Assembly (NCBI GenBank): GCA_012931725.1
Contig: CM022944.1
Span: 60,738,247 to 60,802,246, forward strand
Source: Litsea cubeba
Lineage: Eukaryota; Streptophyta; Magnoliopsida; Laurales; Lauraceae
Direction: 5' to 3'
Length of the DNA stretch: 64,000 nucleotides
Every line of letters begins with the position of its first letter. Positions within the stretch are counted from its first letter, which is position 1. Positions 22,806-32,963 of the stretch are shown piece after piece. The position numbers and the translations under genes were made by a program. The notes beneath the pieces are model-generated. The model searched no databases. It saw only the letters and a program-made list of their open reading frames with translations, and was not told where the DNA came from.

Positions 22806-24882
22806 ACCCGAAACAGATCGTCGCTCCAAGGGTGTATCCCTCTCTCTCGCCGCTGCCTCTGCTCGGATCCTCTCGCCGTTGCTGCCTCTGCGTCTCTCTC
22901 CACTCTGTAGGTAATCTCTTTTTCTCATCTCTTCTCTCTTCGTCTCTATCCGATATGGGTATCTGTAGCTTCTGCTTTGGATTTTTCTAGATTCATGTGA
23001 TATTGTAATATGCACGTTGATTCAGTTCAGATAAGCCCATTTTATTATGCATTTCTTGGATGCCCATTTTTCATCATCTGTTTGCTGATGCTCTTTTTCA
23101 CTTATGTTTGATCAAAACCCAGGTGGGTATTTTGTCCATCTTTCTTTTGATGAATATTTTGTTGGTTTTATGAGTTTGATCTTTGATTGGTTGGTTGATA
23201 GGTTGGTTTTGATAAGGGGAAGTGCATTGTTCAATTTCTTCTGTCTTTTTGTTACTGATTTTGGTTCTTTAGCAATAAACTCTGGTTTTCTTTTCTTCTT
23301 TCTTTTTTTTCTTTCTCCTGTGTGTTCTTTTTGGGTTTTTTGACTATCCCATTTTAGATGATGAATGCTATAATGTGGATAGATGTGGATGTGGATCAGT
23401 AAATGACAATGTGTTTGTTTTTCTCCTTTTTTTTTATTTTTATTTTTTTGTGATGCTAACTTGGAAGGAGAATGGCTGTGTGTGTATTCAATCTTTAAAA
23501 AAAAAGAGTCAATGTGTATGGAGTTAGTGCTCTGCCTCATTTTTCGAACTTAGATAGTTGAAGAAGAAAAAAGAATTAGGAAAAGTGTAATCATGTAATT
23601 CCGCATTCTTTTCTATAGCCTTTCAGTTGTGCTGTTTTGAATAAAAAAAAAAAACATTTCCAATCCCCTTCTCTAATTAAATGGTTAGCATCACTTTTAG
23701 GCCACGTGGGTCACTTACAAATCTAATATGATGGGCAGTCCAAGCAGTTTGGTAATGATACAATATACAGTCGGATTTTGCTTTTGGGGTAAATATAATG
23801 AATGGTTTTTAGCACTTGTTCATTGTAGAAATCAAATAGGTGAAGTGGCAAGAAGATTCAGAGTAGGCAATGGAAGGTTCTGGTTCATTGGAAAAGTGAC
23901 ATGGAAGAATCTTTGACAATGGTTTTATAGAGTGGAATTGCAGATATGGTAGTCTCCATTTATTTTTAACAAGCAACTTCTAAGAAGAATTCTTCAAGTG
24001 ATCTCTCTTTTCAACAACAACAACACTTAGTCAAAGTTTAAAAAAAATTCTGCTAGGTACAATTTTTTTTATTTTTTGTCTTTTTCGTTTTTCCTTTTTT
24101 TTTTTTTTTTGCCATATTTCTTGTTGGATTTTGTTGATGGATCAAATGGGTTGGGGTTTTGTTTTGATTATGCATGACCCATTTCCATACCCATACAATG
24201 TGGGAACCAAATTAATGTCTGAGCTCACCTGGAATGCCTAAAACATATATGCTTATCTGATTTGGATCTGAACCCATCTATCCTTTTCTTCTTTGTCTCA
24301 TCATGAACTTGGCCCAATCCCATTAATTTAAACCTGTGGGGATTTTGTTGGGCAAGGTTAAATAAGCATTGCAAATATGTTTCAATCATAATTACTAGAA
24401 ACACTATCTTTGTTGGTTACAACTTGGTTTCAATCAGCTTTAGCTCATCTCGTGTTCAGAATTTTTTTTTCTAGCAAACTTTACATTCATATTTGTACAT
24501 AAAAAGCATAATATGAATTCCATGTGTAGTACCCAATGGAGAAATGCTCTTGAATGGTAAAGGGGTCCACTTGAGATGGAGTGTTCCAATTGTGTTTCTC
24601 TACCTTATGGCAGATCCATGAGAGGACTAGGTGCATGAAATAAGTACACGACAAAAATGGCATTTTCAAATGGATTGGACTGGAACCAATCCTTTTTAAT
24701 ATAAGAGAAGACAAAATCATGAATGCAGTGTAATGCAAGGTTGGCAAAAAACTATTTAGATCACTGCCCACAGTCTTTTTGAATGGGTTTGATTAAAATC
24801 AAACACTCAATTTCAAAAAAGGACTAGAACAACCTTTGAACATTTAAATACCAACATTTATATTGATGATGTCGGGCAAGAG
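22806..24882 (+). other. CACTA leader: putative non-coding first exon and leader intron
   Basis: A GC-rich block (22815-22911) ends in CTCTGTAG followed by GTAATC, a good donor, and resembles a 5' untranslated exon of the transposase gene. After it comes AT-rich sequence without coding potential up to the retrotransposon insertion at 24883. The sequence resumes at 31339, and an acceptor (TTTGGTCAG) lies at 32284-32292 just before the tnp2 start codon. Confidence 0.45.
24878..24882. repeat. Target duplication of Galadriel/CRM-type element, left
   Basis: AAGAG, repeated at 31339-31343. Confidence 0.95.
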
Positions 24883-25257
24883 TGATGCAGGCCAGACTAC
24901 TGGGCCCCGATTGAAAGTATATTCCAGAAGGCCCAAAGCCCACAAGGCTTTCTAGATGATTTCTATACATTTAGCAAATTTCTTTAATTGCTTTGGTTAG
25001 GTAGTTTCTAATTTCCAAGATTCTTAGAATTGAAAGTTTCTTAGTATTAGAGATTGATTACTAAAATTATGTTGAGACTCTGTTATATATAGGATGTAAT
25101 CCCTTCCATTGGGATATACAGAAATTAATGAAAATTTGAGTTCTCTCTCACGTGTGTTTCTCTCTTGTCTGTGGTGTGAGACCAAGACATCAAACCCTAA
25201 GCCGTTTGGCTTGAAGAATAGCCCGTTGGCTACCTCCTACTCCCCTGCGCTGCTTCA
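24883..25257 (+). repeat. Galadriel/CRM-type 5' LTR
   Basis: 375 bp, TG...CA, matching 30964-31338 with about four or five differences. Confidence 0.97.
25084..25091 (+). promoter_or_regulatory. Putative TATA box in 5' LTR
   Basis: TATATATA about 200 bp into the LTR, the likely core promoter of the element. Confidence 0.5.
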
Positions 25258-25259
25258 AT

Positions 25260-25271
25260 TGGTATCAGAGC
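25260..25271 (+). other. Galadriel/CRM-type primer-binding site
   Basis: TGGTATCAGAGC two bases after the 5' LTR; initiator tRNA-Met type. Confidence 0.95.
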
Positions 25272-26223
25272 AGAGATCCAGTCTCTGATCGCCGTTCCGT
25301 TCCGATCGCCGATTCGAGGTACACCTCTATTCCTATCTCTCCAATTACCTTCACCCATTATCATACACCCACCACCTTCTACCCACTCCTATCCCAGCCG
25401 TCACACAGGCCCATTCCTAATCCACTCTCAAAACCCATCCACGCCTCTGACACACCATCCAGCCCCCTTCACCCCCAAATCCAGTCGAAACTCCCTGCCC
25501 ACCCATCCAGCCCTTTTCCCACCACCGATCATCACAACACACACCACCCTTTTCCAAAACCCATCAGCAAATCATCCAACAAACCCAAAACCTGCGCCAG
25601 TCCCATTCATCCAATATCCCACATCACCGAATCCCACATCCCCAGATCCTGCGCCAGTCCTGTAGCCCAAGGCTCTGTCCGAACACCCAGACCCCAAAAC
25701 CCATCCACTTCCCACACCGGCGCATTCCCATCATCTCCCAGCACCACCGCTACCACCCCATCATGTCCCAGTACCACCGCACCATTACCCAAACCCATAT
25801 ATATATATATAAGGAGCAGCAGATCGGAAGCAACAGAGAACCAGCAAAAAAAAAAAAGGGTACATACCTGCACCGTCGCCGATCACCATCACCGCCTGCG
25901 TCTTCATCGCCGGCCACCCATCATCCTCCACTCCAACCGAACTCGCCGCCTGCCATCTACTCGCCGCTCGCCTGCTGCGTCGGCCACACTGCTCCAGCAA
26001 AGGCGACTTCGTCTGCGACTTCTGCATCATCTCCAGCAGCTCCAACCTTTTAGCAACCACATCAACAAGTTTATCTCTTTGTTGGGCACGAGACACGAGG
26101 AAGAAAGGCCTCACGTGTCTGTGACAGAAACAGAGCCCATATTTTGGGTTTGATTTCGGGTCGAGCCCGGCCCAAGTAGTTCAAAAAAAAAAAAAAAAAA
26201 AAGCAGAAGAAGAAGAAGTCAGC
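25272..26223 (+). other. Retrotransposon leader, C-rich
   Basis: An unusual C/A-rich leader of 950 bp rich in CCCA and CACC runs, followed by an A18-A20 run near 26181-26200 just before gag. No domain is seen in either strand; the open frames here are composition artefacts. Confidence 0.7.
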
Positions 26224-28194
26224 ATGTCTACCCCGATTCCGACTACCCGCACCGGAGCCACATTCAGAGGTAAATTCACAGATCGCCAGCGTGATAGCTA
26301 CATCATGGAATTAATGGACATAATGGATAGGGTTGAAGAACATCTTCGCAGCACTAATCCTCCAGGCAACCAGAACAATGACAGCCCTGGACCTTCCACC
26401 AACAAAGACGGAAATAAAACACAAAGGGGAAACATCCGTCCGCCAGATATGGAAAATTCTGTCAATGGTGAACCACAGGAAACTTGTCGGCAATTTATGG
26501 AGCGCATTATGGATGAAACTGCTTATGATGACCATCATGGCCGACGAGATGACATCACCAAGAAGGTACGTGTTGATGTTCCCGATTTCTTTGGATGCAT
26601 GGATGTGAAAGTCTTCACAGACTGGATTACAGCCCTTGAAGATTATTTTGAATGGTACAATATGGATGAAGACAAACGCGTTTCCTTTGTCAAGATGAAG
26701 ATGAAGGGTGCAGCGCGTGTTTGGTGGCGGAGTATTGATGACAGGAATATAAATTATGGGCGACGTCCTATCAATACATGGGAGGAGATGAAACAGAAAC
26801 TTGAGGATAAATATCTACCGGTTGACTATATTGATTCCCTCTATGATCAATTAGTTGACTGTAGACAAGGGACCTCCACTGTTGATGATTTCACAGAAAA
26901 GTTTCATGATCTCATGGTGCGATGCAAAGTGTCTGAAACAGATCGACAGGCTATCACACGGTACAAGAAAGGACTGCGTCAAGAGATCCAAAGGGAGTTG
27001 ACTACTCACACCTTTTACAGCATTGAAGAAGTTCATCGCCTCGCACTCCGCGTCGAAGATCAGTTGCGATATCCATATTCAAGGCGTTTTGGTGAACCTC
27101 TCCAAAGGAGGTCCTTCGATACGAATTATCAGCGGGTTGTTTCTACACAAAACTCAGCCCGACAGCCTCCTCCACAAAATTCTAGCAGGCCAGCACCTCC
27201 TCAGAATCAAGTAAGACCTGCCAATTTTGCAAACAAAGGGAAGAATGTTGTAAATTCCTCACGACCGAAGCAGGACTTCGAGTGTTTTCGATGCAAAGGC
27301 AAAGGACACTATGCTTCTGAATGCCCAGGTTCGAAGAATCTTCACTATGTACATAATGAAGAAGATCCCTATGATTCCGAGCCCGTTGATGAAGTAATTG
27401 AAGTTGAAACACCATATGAAGAGCAAGCACCTCCACCAGAGCAAGACGATCATTCTTTCTATCAAGCTGAAACAGAAGGACAAACATTATTCATTCGTCG
27501 TCTCTTTATTACAACCGAAGAGGAAGCTGAAGATTGGAGGCGAACCACCATCTTTCACTCTATGGCAAAATGTCGTGACAGATTGTGCAATCTCGTCATA
27601 GATGGAGGAAGCGAGATGAATGTGATCTCCCAAGAAGTAATTGACAAGTTAAAGCTTCCAACAGAAAAACACCCGAAGCCTTACAAGGTCTCTTGGGTGA
27701 ATGATTCCGCAATTCCAGTAACAAAGAGGTGCCATGTAACATTTCGAATTGGTGGTTATGAAGATTCTATTTGGTGTGATATTATTTCCATGAATGTTCC
27801 TCATATTCTGTTGGGAAGACCTTGGCTTTTTGATAACAAAGTCCAAAGTGATGGAGAAGCAAACACCCATACTTTTAAGTATAAAGGTCGCAAAGTTACT
27901 CTTCTTCCCCATAAGCCTCCTATTGCCCCAGCAAAGCAATCACCATCAATTCCGGCAAAACAAACCGCATCACAACCAAGTTCTCGCATCCTTTCAATGC
28001 GGAAATTTGAAGAAGAAAGTAAAGAGCAAGGAGTTGTTTATGCCCTTATCCCACAAGAATTCAAAGGGATAGAAAATAAACAAACAGTTTCTACATCACC
28101 AGATATCAAGTCTTTGTTGCATGATTTTAAAGACTTGGTTCCAGCGGATCTTCCAAAAGAACTACCGCCTAAGGAACATCCAGCATGCCATTGA
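26224..28194 (+). CDS. Gag-protease polyprotein of Galadriel/CRM-type element
   Basis: A 656-codon frame. Residues ~115-270 form the retrotransposon gag capsid core (FFGCMDVKVFTDWITALEDYF, VWWRSIDDR, YDQLVDCRQGTSTVDDFTEKF). A Pro/Gln/Asn-rich linker follows, then a CCHC knuckle (CFRCKGKGHYASEC) near residue 354. The retropepsin follows with active site VIDGGSEMNVIS near residue 460 and ILLGRPWLFD further on. It packages RNA and cleaves the polyprotein. The start at 26224 is the first Met after the leader and gives a normal gag N-terminus. The frame stops at 28194, 74 bases after pol has opened in another frame. Natural members usually have one frame, so a single-base loss near 28173 is likely. 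Confidence 0.93.
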   Translation: MSTPIPTTRTGATFRGKFTDRQRDSYIMELMDIMDRVEEHLRSTNPPGNQNNDSPGPSTNKDGNKTQRGNIRPPDMENSVNGEPQETCRQFMERIMDETAYDDHHGRRDDITKKVRVDVPDFFGCMDVKVFTDWITALEDYFEWYNMDEDKRVSFVKMKMKGAARVWWRSIDDRNINYGRRPINTWEEMKQKLEDKYLPVDYIDSLYDQLVDCRQGTSTVDDFTEKFHDLMVRCKVSETDRQAITRYKKGLRQEIQRELTTHTFYSIEEVHRLALRVEDQLRYPYSRRFGEPLQRRSFDTNYQRVVSTQNSARQPPPQNSSRPAPPQNQVRPANFANKGKNVVNSSRPKQDFECFRCKGKGHYASECPGSKNLHYVHNEEDPYDSEPVDEVIEVETPYEEQAPPPEQDDHSFYQAETEGQTLFIRRLFITTEEEAEDWRRTTIFHSMAKCRDRLCNLVIDGGSEMNVISQEVIDKLKLPTEKHPKPYKVSWVNDSAIPVTKRCHVTFRIGGYEDSIWCDIISMNVPHILLGRPWLFDNKVQSDGEANTHTFKYKGRKVTLLPHKPPIAPAKQSPSIPAKQTASQPSSRILSMRKFEEESKEQGVVYALIPQEFKGIENKQTVSTSPDIKSLLHDFKDLVPADLPKELPPKEHPACH

Positions 28195-31036
28195 CCTGGT
28201 TCCTGGGTCATCACTTCCAAATTTACCTGCTTATCGCATGAGTCCGAAAGAACACACAGAGTTGAGAAAGCAAGTTGAAGAGCTCCTCCAGAAGGGTTAT
28301 ATTCGCGAAAGCATGAGTCCTTGTGCGGTACCAGCCCTCTTGACACCCAAGAAAGATGGTTCTTGGAGAATGTGTGTCGACAGCCGAGCAATCAACAAAA
28401 TTACTATCAAGTATCGGTTTCCGATACCTCGGTTGGATGACATGCTTGATATGATGGCCGGATCTTCCGTCTTCTCCAAAATTGATCTTAGAAGTGGATA
28501 TCATCAAATTCGTGTTCGCACAGGAGATGAATGGAAGACAGCTTTCAAGACTAAAGATGGACTATACGAATGGCTAGTCATGCCATTTGGCTTATCTAAT
28601 GCTTCCAGCACTTTCATGAGAGTTATGACACAGCTTCTACGGCCTTTCCTCGGTAAATTCGTCATTGTGTATTTTGACGACATCTTGATCTTCAGCAAGT
28701 CCAAGGATACACATCTTGATCACCTCAGGTATGTGATGCGTGCACTTCGCAAAGAGAAGTTTTACATTAATTTGAAGAAGTGTACTTTCTTAAGCTCCAA
28801 AGTTATATTTTTGGGATTTGTTGTATCGGCCCAAGGTGTAGAAGTTGATCCAGAGAATATCAATGCAATCATCGATTGGCCTCTTCCTAAAACTATCAAT
28901 GAAGTACGGAGTTTTCATGGGTTGGCCACCTTTTATAGGAGATTTATTCGCAATTTCAGCACCATTATGACTCCTATAACTGATTGCATGAAGAAAGGTG
29001 ATTTCAATTGGACTAAAGCAGCCACTCGTGCCTTTGAACAAATCAAGCCGAAAATGACAGGAGCACCAGTTTTGAAACTTCCAGATTTTGACAAGGTCTT
29101 TAAAGTCAGTTGTGATGCTTCGCAAGTTGGTGTTGGCGGAGTCTTAAGTCAAGATGGTCACCCAGTTGCCTTCTTTAGCGAGAAATTGAATGACTCTCGC
29201 AAAAAGTATTCGCCGTATGACTTGGAATACTATGCAGTTGTACAAACTCTTCGTCATTGGCGTCATTATTTGATCGGGAGAGAATTTGTGTTGTACTCCG
29301 ATCATGAAGCTTTACAACATCTGAACTCACAAAAGAAGATGAGTGCAAACCGTGTCAAATGGAGCGCATATTTGCAGGAATTCACATTTGTATTGCGTCA
29401 TAAGTCAGGAGCGGAAAACAAGGTCGCAGATGCCTTAAGTCGTCGTTCTCACTTGCTTACGACAATATCCGTCACAGTTCCAGGCTTTGATGAGATTCGC
29501 AGAGAATATCTTGATGATCATGACTTTGGTCGCATCTACAAAGCTCTTCTTAATGGTGAATTTTCTGACCATCCCAAATTTTCTATCCATGATGGTTATT
29601 TGTTTCGTGGAACTCAGTTGTGTTTGCCAGCTACTTCTATCCGCGAGTTTGTCCTCCGAGAGTTGCATGGAGGTGGATGCAGTGGACATCTAGGGCGAGA
29701 TAAGACTTTGGCACTTGTAGAAGACCGCTTTTTTTGGCCCCGCCTGAAGATAGATGTCGCTCGAATTTGTGAGTTATGCAGGGTATGCCAGCTTGCAAAG
29801 GGACAAAAGAAGAACACGGGATTGTATCAGCCCCTTCCTATTCCACATGCACCTTGGCAAGATCTAAGCATGGATTTTGTCTTGGGCTTACCAAAGACTG
29901 CAAGAAGGGTAGATTCTATTTTTGTTGTGGTGGACAGGTTTTCTAAAATGGCCCACTTTATTCCTTGTACAACCACAACAGATGCAAGAAAAGTTGCCAT
30001 CCTTTTCTTCAAAGAGATTGTTCGTCTTCATGGCCTCCCCAAGACTATAGTGTCAGACAGAGATACTAAGTTCATGAGCTTTTTCTGGAAAACTTTATGG
30101 CATATATTGAAGACAAAGCTCCAGTACTCCAGTGCCTATCACCCTCTGACTAATGGCCAAACTGAGGTCGTCAATCGCAGCTTGGGTAATCTTCTTCGCT
30201 GTCTCGTCAGAGACCACATTGCTTCATGGGATCTTATTTTACCCACGGCGGAGTTTGCCTATAATAACTCCGTAAACAAATCAACTGGAAGATCACCATT
30301 TGAAGTTGTCACCGGCATCCAGCCGCGTCTTCCAATTGATTTGAGTCCTTTACCAGCTGAAGCCAGGCCTAGCCAAGAAGCTGAACAATTTGCCCAGCAC
30401 ATGAAAGACGTCCACGATGAGGTCCGTCAACAGATTGCCAAAAGTAATGAGCGTTACAAACAGCAAGCAGACACTCGAAAGCGCCACGTTGACTTTAATG
30501 AAGGAGACATGGTCATGGTGCGAATTAAGCCAGAACGGTTCCCCACAGGCACTTACAAGAAACTCTATCCTAGAAGTGCAGGTCCGTTCAAGATTATGAA
30601 GAAAATCAGTTCAAATGCCTACGTACTCGATCTTCCGCCAGACATGAATATCAGTTCTACATTCAATGTCGAAGATCTCACGATTTATCATGGCCATTAT
30701 CAAGATGAATCATTTGAAGAACACGATATCAGGCTTCCCATTGTTCCAACTCCTCGAGAAGAAATTGAAGATGTCTATGATGACCAGCTAGTGTCAACCA
30801 ATCTTGGCGGATATCACAAATTTTTGGTCAAGTGGAAAGGCAAACCATTTTCTGAAGCTACATGGATCACCGCCACAGATTTTCAGCGACTCAATCCGGA
30901 TTTATACGAGAGGTACCAAGCTGATAACTCGCCGGAGTCGAGTTTCTCCAAGCCGGGGAGAGCTGATGCAGGCCAGACTACTGGGCCCCGATTGAAAGTA
31001 TATTCCAGAAGGCCCAAAGCCCACAAGGCTTTCTAG
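28121..31036 (+). CDS. Pol polyprotein (RT, RNase H, integrase, chromodomain)
   Basis: A frame of 971 codons. RT occupies roughly residues 35-200 with IDLRSGYHQIRV and the catalytic YFDDIL (Asp 186-187). RNase H starts near residue 328 (SCDASQVGVGGVL) and ends at ADALSRR. Integrase has an HHCC finger (HGGGCSGHLG...CRVCQ) and DDE residues (MDFVLGLP, VSDRDTKF, TNGQTEVVNR). A canonical chromodomain lies near residues 890-935 (FLVKWKGKPFSEATWI). The first ~18 codons are read out of the true frame because of the frame change near 28173, so the listed start is formal. The C-terminus runs 73 bases into the 3' LTR. All catalytic residues are present. Confidence 0.95.
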   Translation: MILKTWFQRIFQKNYRLRNIQHAIDLVPGSSLPNLPAYRMSPKEHTELRKQVEELLQKGYIRESMSPCAVPALLTPKKDGSWRMCVDSRAINKITIKYRFPIPRLDDMLDMMAGSSVFSKIDLRSGYHQIRVRTGDEWKTAFKTKDGLYEWLVMPFGLSNASSTFMRVMTQLLRPFLGKFVIVYFDDILIFSKSKDTHLDHLRYVMRALRKEKFYINLKKCTFLSSKVIFLGFVVSAQGVEVDPENINAIIDWPLPKTINEVRSFHGLATFYRRFIRNFSTIMTPITDCMKKGDFNWTKAATRAFEQIKPKMTGAPVLKLPDFDKVFKVSCDASQVGVGGVLSQDGHPVAFFSEKLNDSRKKYSPYDLEYYAVVQTLRHWRHYLIGREFVLYSDHEALQHLNSQKKMSANRVKWSAYLQEFTFVLRHKSGAENKVADALSRRSHLLTTISVTVPGFDEIRREYLDDHDFGRIYKALLNGEFSDHPKFSIHDGYLFRGTQLCLPATSIREFVLRELHGGGCSGHLGRDKTLALVEDRFFWPRLKIDVARICELCRVCQLAKGQKKNTGLYQPLPIPHAPWQDLSMDFVLGLPKTARRVDSIFVVVDRFSKMAHFIPCTTTTDARKVAILFFKEIVRLHGLPKTIVSDRDTKFMSFFWKTLWHILKTKLQYSSAYHPLTNGQTEVVNRSLGNLLRCLVRDHIASWDLILPTAEFAYNNSVNKSTGRSPFEVVTGIQPRLPIDLSPLPAEARPSQEAEQFAQHMKDVHDEVRQQIAKSNERYKQQADTRKRHVDFNEGDMVMVRIKPERFPTGTYKKLYPRSAGPFKIMKKISSNAYVLDLPPDMNISSTFNVEDLTIYHGHYQDESFEEHDIRLPIVPTPREEIEDVYDDQLVSTNLGGYHKFLVKWKGKPFSEATWITATDFQRLNPDLYERYQADNSPESSFSKPGRADAGQTTGPRLKVYSRRPKAHKAF
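30955..30963 (+). other. Galadriel/CRM-type polypurine tract
   Basis: GGGGAGAGC directly before the 3' LTR; it lies inside the pol reading frame. Confidence 0.75.
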
Positions 31037-31338
31037 ATGATTTCTATACATTTAGAAAATTTCTTTAATTGCTTTGGTTAGGTAGTTTCTAATTTCCAAG
31101 ATTCTTAGAATTGAAAGTTTCTTAGTATTAGAGATTGATTACTAAAATTATGTTGAGACTCTATTATATATAGGATGTAATCCCTTCCATTGGGATATAC
31201 AGAAATTAATGAAAATTTGAGTTCTCTCTCACGTGTGTTTCTCTCTTGTCTGTGGTGTGAGACCAAGACATCAAACCCTAAGCCGTTTGGCTTGGAAAAT
31301 AGCCCGTTGGCTACCTCCTACTCCCCTGCGCTGCTTCA
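30964..31338 (+). repeat. Galadriel/CRM-type 3' LTR
   Basis: 375 bp, same ends as the 5' LTR, followed by target duplication AAGAG (31339-31343). Its first 73 bases encode the end of pol. Confidence 0.97.
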
Positions 31339-31343
31339 AAGAG

Positions 31344-32292
31344 GTATGTAATATTTGCTTGATAGAAATTTTCTGGCCTCAGGTTAGTGTCTTTTGTTCG
31401 TGTTTTTTTCTGTCCATGTTAGATATGAAAGTGGAATTCACATGTGAAAGTTACGTAAAGATATTGAAAATGGCAAAGTTTTACTCATGTAGTCATGTAA
31501 TGTGCTAGTTTGAATGAGTTCCCTGTAGATATAAATCAGGGATGGTGTTTGTTCCTGACTATAGTTACCTCATTCACAATATTTCGTTGAGTTTGCAATT
31601 CACAATTTTGGGATTTTCACAATTTCGGTTCAAATGACTAAGTACGAAGGCTAGATTTTAGATAGAATGCCAACTGAATGATCCGGCCTGAATCTAGTCC
31701 ATTTATAATTATGATACCTTGGATCAGGCCAGTCCATGAAGATAAATGCCCCGATGCCTGATTTGAAAACACTAATATTAATGTGTGAAATCCTTAGTTA
31801 ATGTATAAAAAATTAGATCCAAGAGTATTGTGAGCAATCGGAATTTCTTAAATAAAAGCTCCTTCATTTTTAGGCTCTTAAATTTCAATCTCTCTTTATA
31901 TATCTTTCTAATTCAAATGCACAACATAGAGAGAGTCTAGAGTCTCGGTTATATACATATATATAAGATTGACACCCAGAGTTGGGTTTTCAAGCTTTTG
32001 GACAATGGTTTCATTCAAAATGTCGCTTAAAGATTTTCTTTTTTCTTTTTGAAGAAAGGAACTCTTTAAAAAGTCTTTTACTTTCAAATGTACGTTGGAA
32101 TTGAATGCTGAAGGGTGATTATGGACAAACTAAGACAGATAGGTGTTGGGGGTTTTTACTTGACAAAATGGGAAAGTTGAGTGATCTTTCCAAGGCCAAT
32201 ATTGGCAAAAGGTTTCAGATATAAGATTTGGGTAATGAGCTGAGGTTTTTTTTATTTTTTATTTATTTGCTAATTAGTTGTGATTTGGTCAG
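31344..32292 (+). other. CACTA leader intron, right part
   Basis: AT-rich sequence without coding signal. It begins GTATGTAAT just after the target duplication, which on the empty site gives a donor-like AAGAG/GTATGT. It ends at acceptor TTTGGTCAG before the tnp2 start. Confidence 0.45.
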
Positions 32293-32294
32293 AT

Positions 32295-32963
32295 ATGGAC
32301 AGGAGTTGGATATTACATTATCAGAACCGATTTAGTGCAGAATACATAGCTAGGGCGAACTCATTTATTGATTTTGCAAAGGCGAATTCGGGCGGGGCAA
32401 TGTTGATTAATTGCCCGTGTAACGATTGCTGTAACCATCGGAAGTAGGACTATGATACAGTGAGAAAGCATTTGCACATTAAAGGAATGATGGTCTCATA
32501 CCTATGGTGGATATATCACGGGGAACCTATAGTACAACCCGATGATTCAGATGAGAGCGAGGATGAATCAGAAGATAATCAGGATGAGTACGATGAGTTG
32601 ATAGATGACCATCGTAGGGGTACTTACTTGGAGGATGATACTGAAGAGAGGGATGATGTGCAGGATTTTGAAAATTTGTTGAAGGCTTCTCAGCGTGGTC
32701 TGTACCCAGGATGCAAGAGCTCAGATACTCTGTTATCATTTGTCATCAAGATATTGCATGTGATGGTAGAAAGTAGGTGCAGCAATAAGTCGTTCGACAA
32801 GGTTCTGCAGATTTTTAAGGACTTCTTACCCGAAGGTCATGTGGTGCTAGCATCAGCTTACGAGGCGAAGAAATTATTACGTGACTTGGGCATGGGATAC
32901 AAAACCATAGATGCTTGCGAACACAATTGTGTTATATTGGAAGGAGAATGCTCAATTGGATAA
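32295..32963 (+). pseudogene. tnp2: CACTA tnp2, N-terminal Transposase-associated domain
   Basis: It opens with ATG at 32295 three bases after a splice acceptor. The first 50 codons (MDRSWILHYQNRFSAEYI..., CPCNDCCNHRK) form the Transposase-associated domain found at the start of plant CACTA tnp2 proteins, including its Cys pattern. An in-frame TAG at 32445-32447 interrupts it. The same frame continues (VRKHLHIKGMM, YLWW) through a very acidic stretch to 32963. The true frame changes near 32930, where the text CEHNC moves to the next frame. The product would act in the nucleus in binding and cutting transposon ends. Broken. Confidence 0.9.

Larger units (their letters stand above)
24883..31338 (+). 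mobile_element. Ty3/gypsy chromovirus, Galadriel/CRM type, nearly intact
   Basis: A 6456-bp element with two 375-bp LTRs (TGATGCAGG...GCTTCA) differing at only a few positions, a perfect 5-bp target duplication AAGAG, initiator-Met primer site, gag-pro and pol frames and a canonical chromodomain. The high LTR identity indicates a recent insertion. One frame change separates gag-pro from pol. RT text (ESMSPCAVPALLTPKKDG, DEWKTAFKTKDGLYEWL) and a canonical chromodomain fit Galadriel better than CRM, but I cannot exclude CRM. Confidence 0.96.

Noticed and set aside
22427..23015. Long Ser/Leu-rich frames on plus and Arg/Glu-rich frame on minus
   Set aside because: They are translations of a CT-rich microsatellite; all frames are open because the repeat lacks stops.
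25260..25271. tRNA gene at TGGTATCAGAGC sites
   Set aside because: Only the primer-binding complement is present; no tRNA body around any of the sites.
25763..26114. Pro/Ser-rich frames in the Galadriel/CRM-type leader
   Set aside because: Explained by the C/A-rich leader; no domain and not shared with gag.
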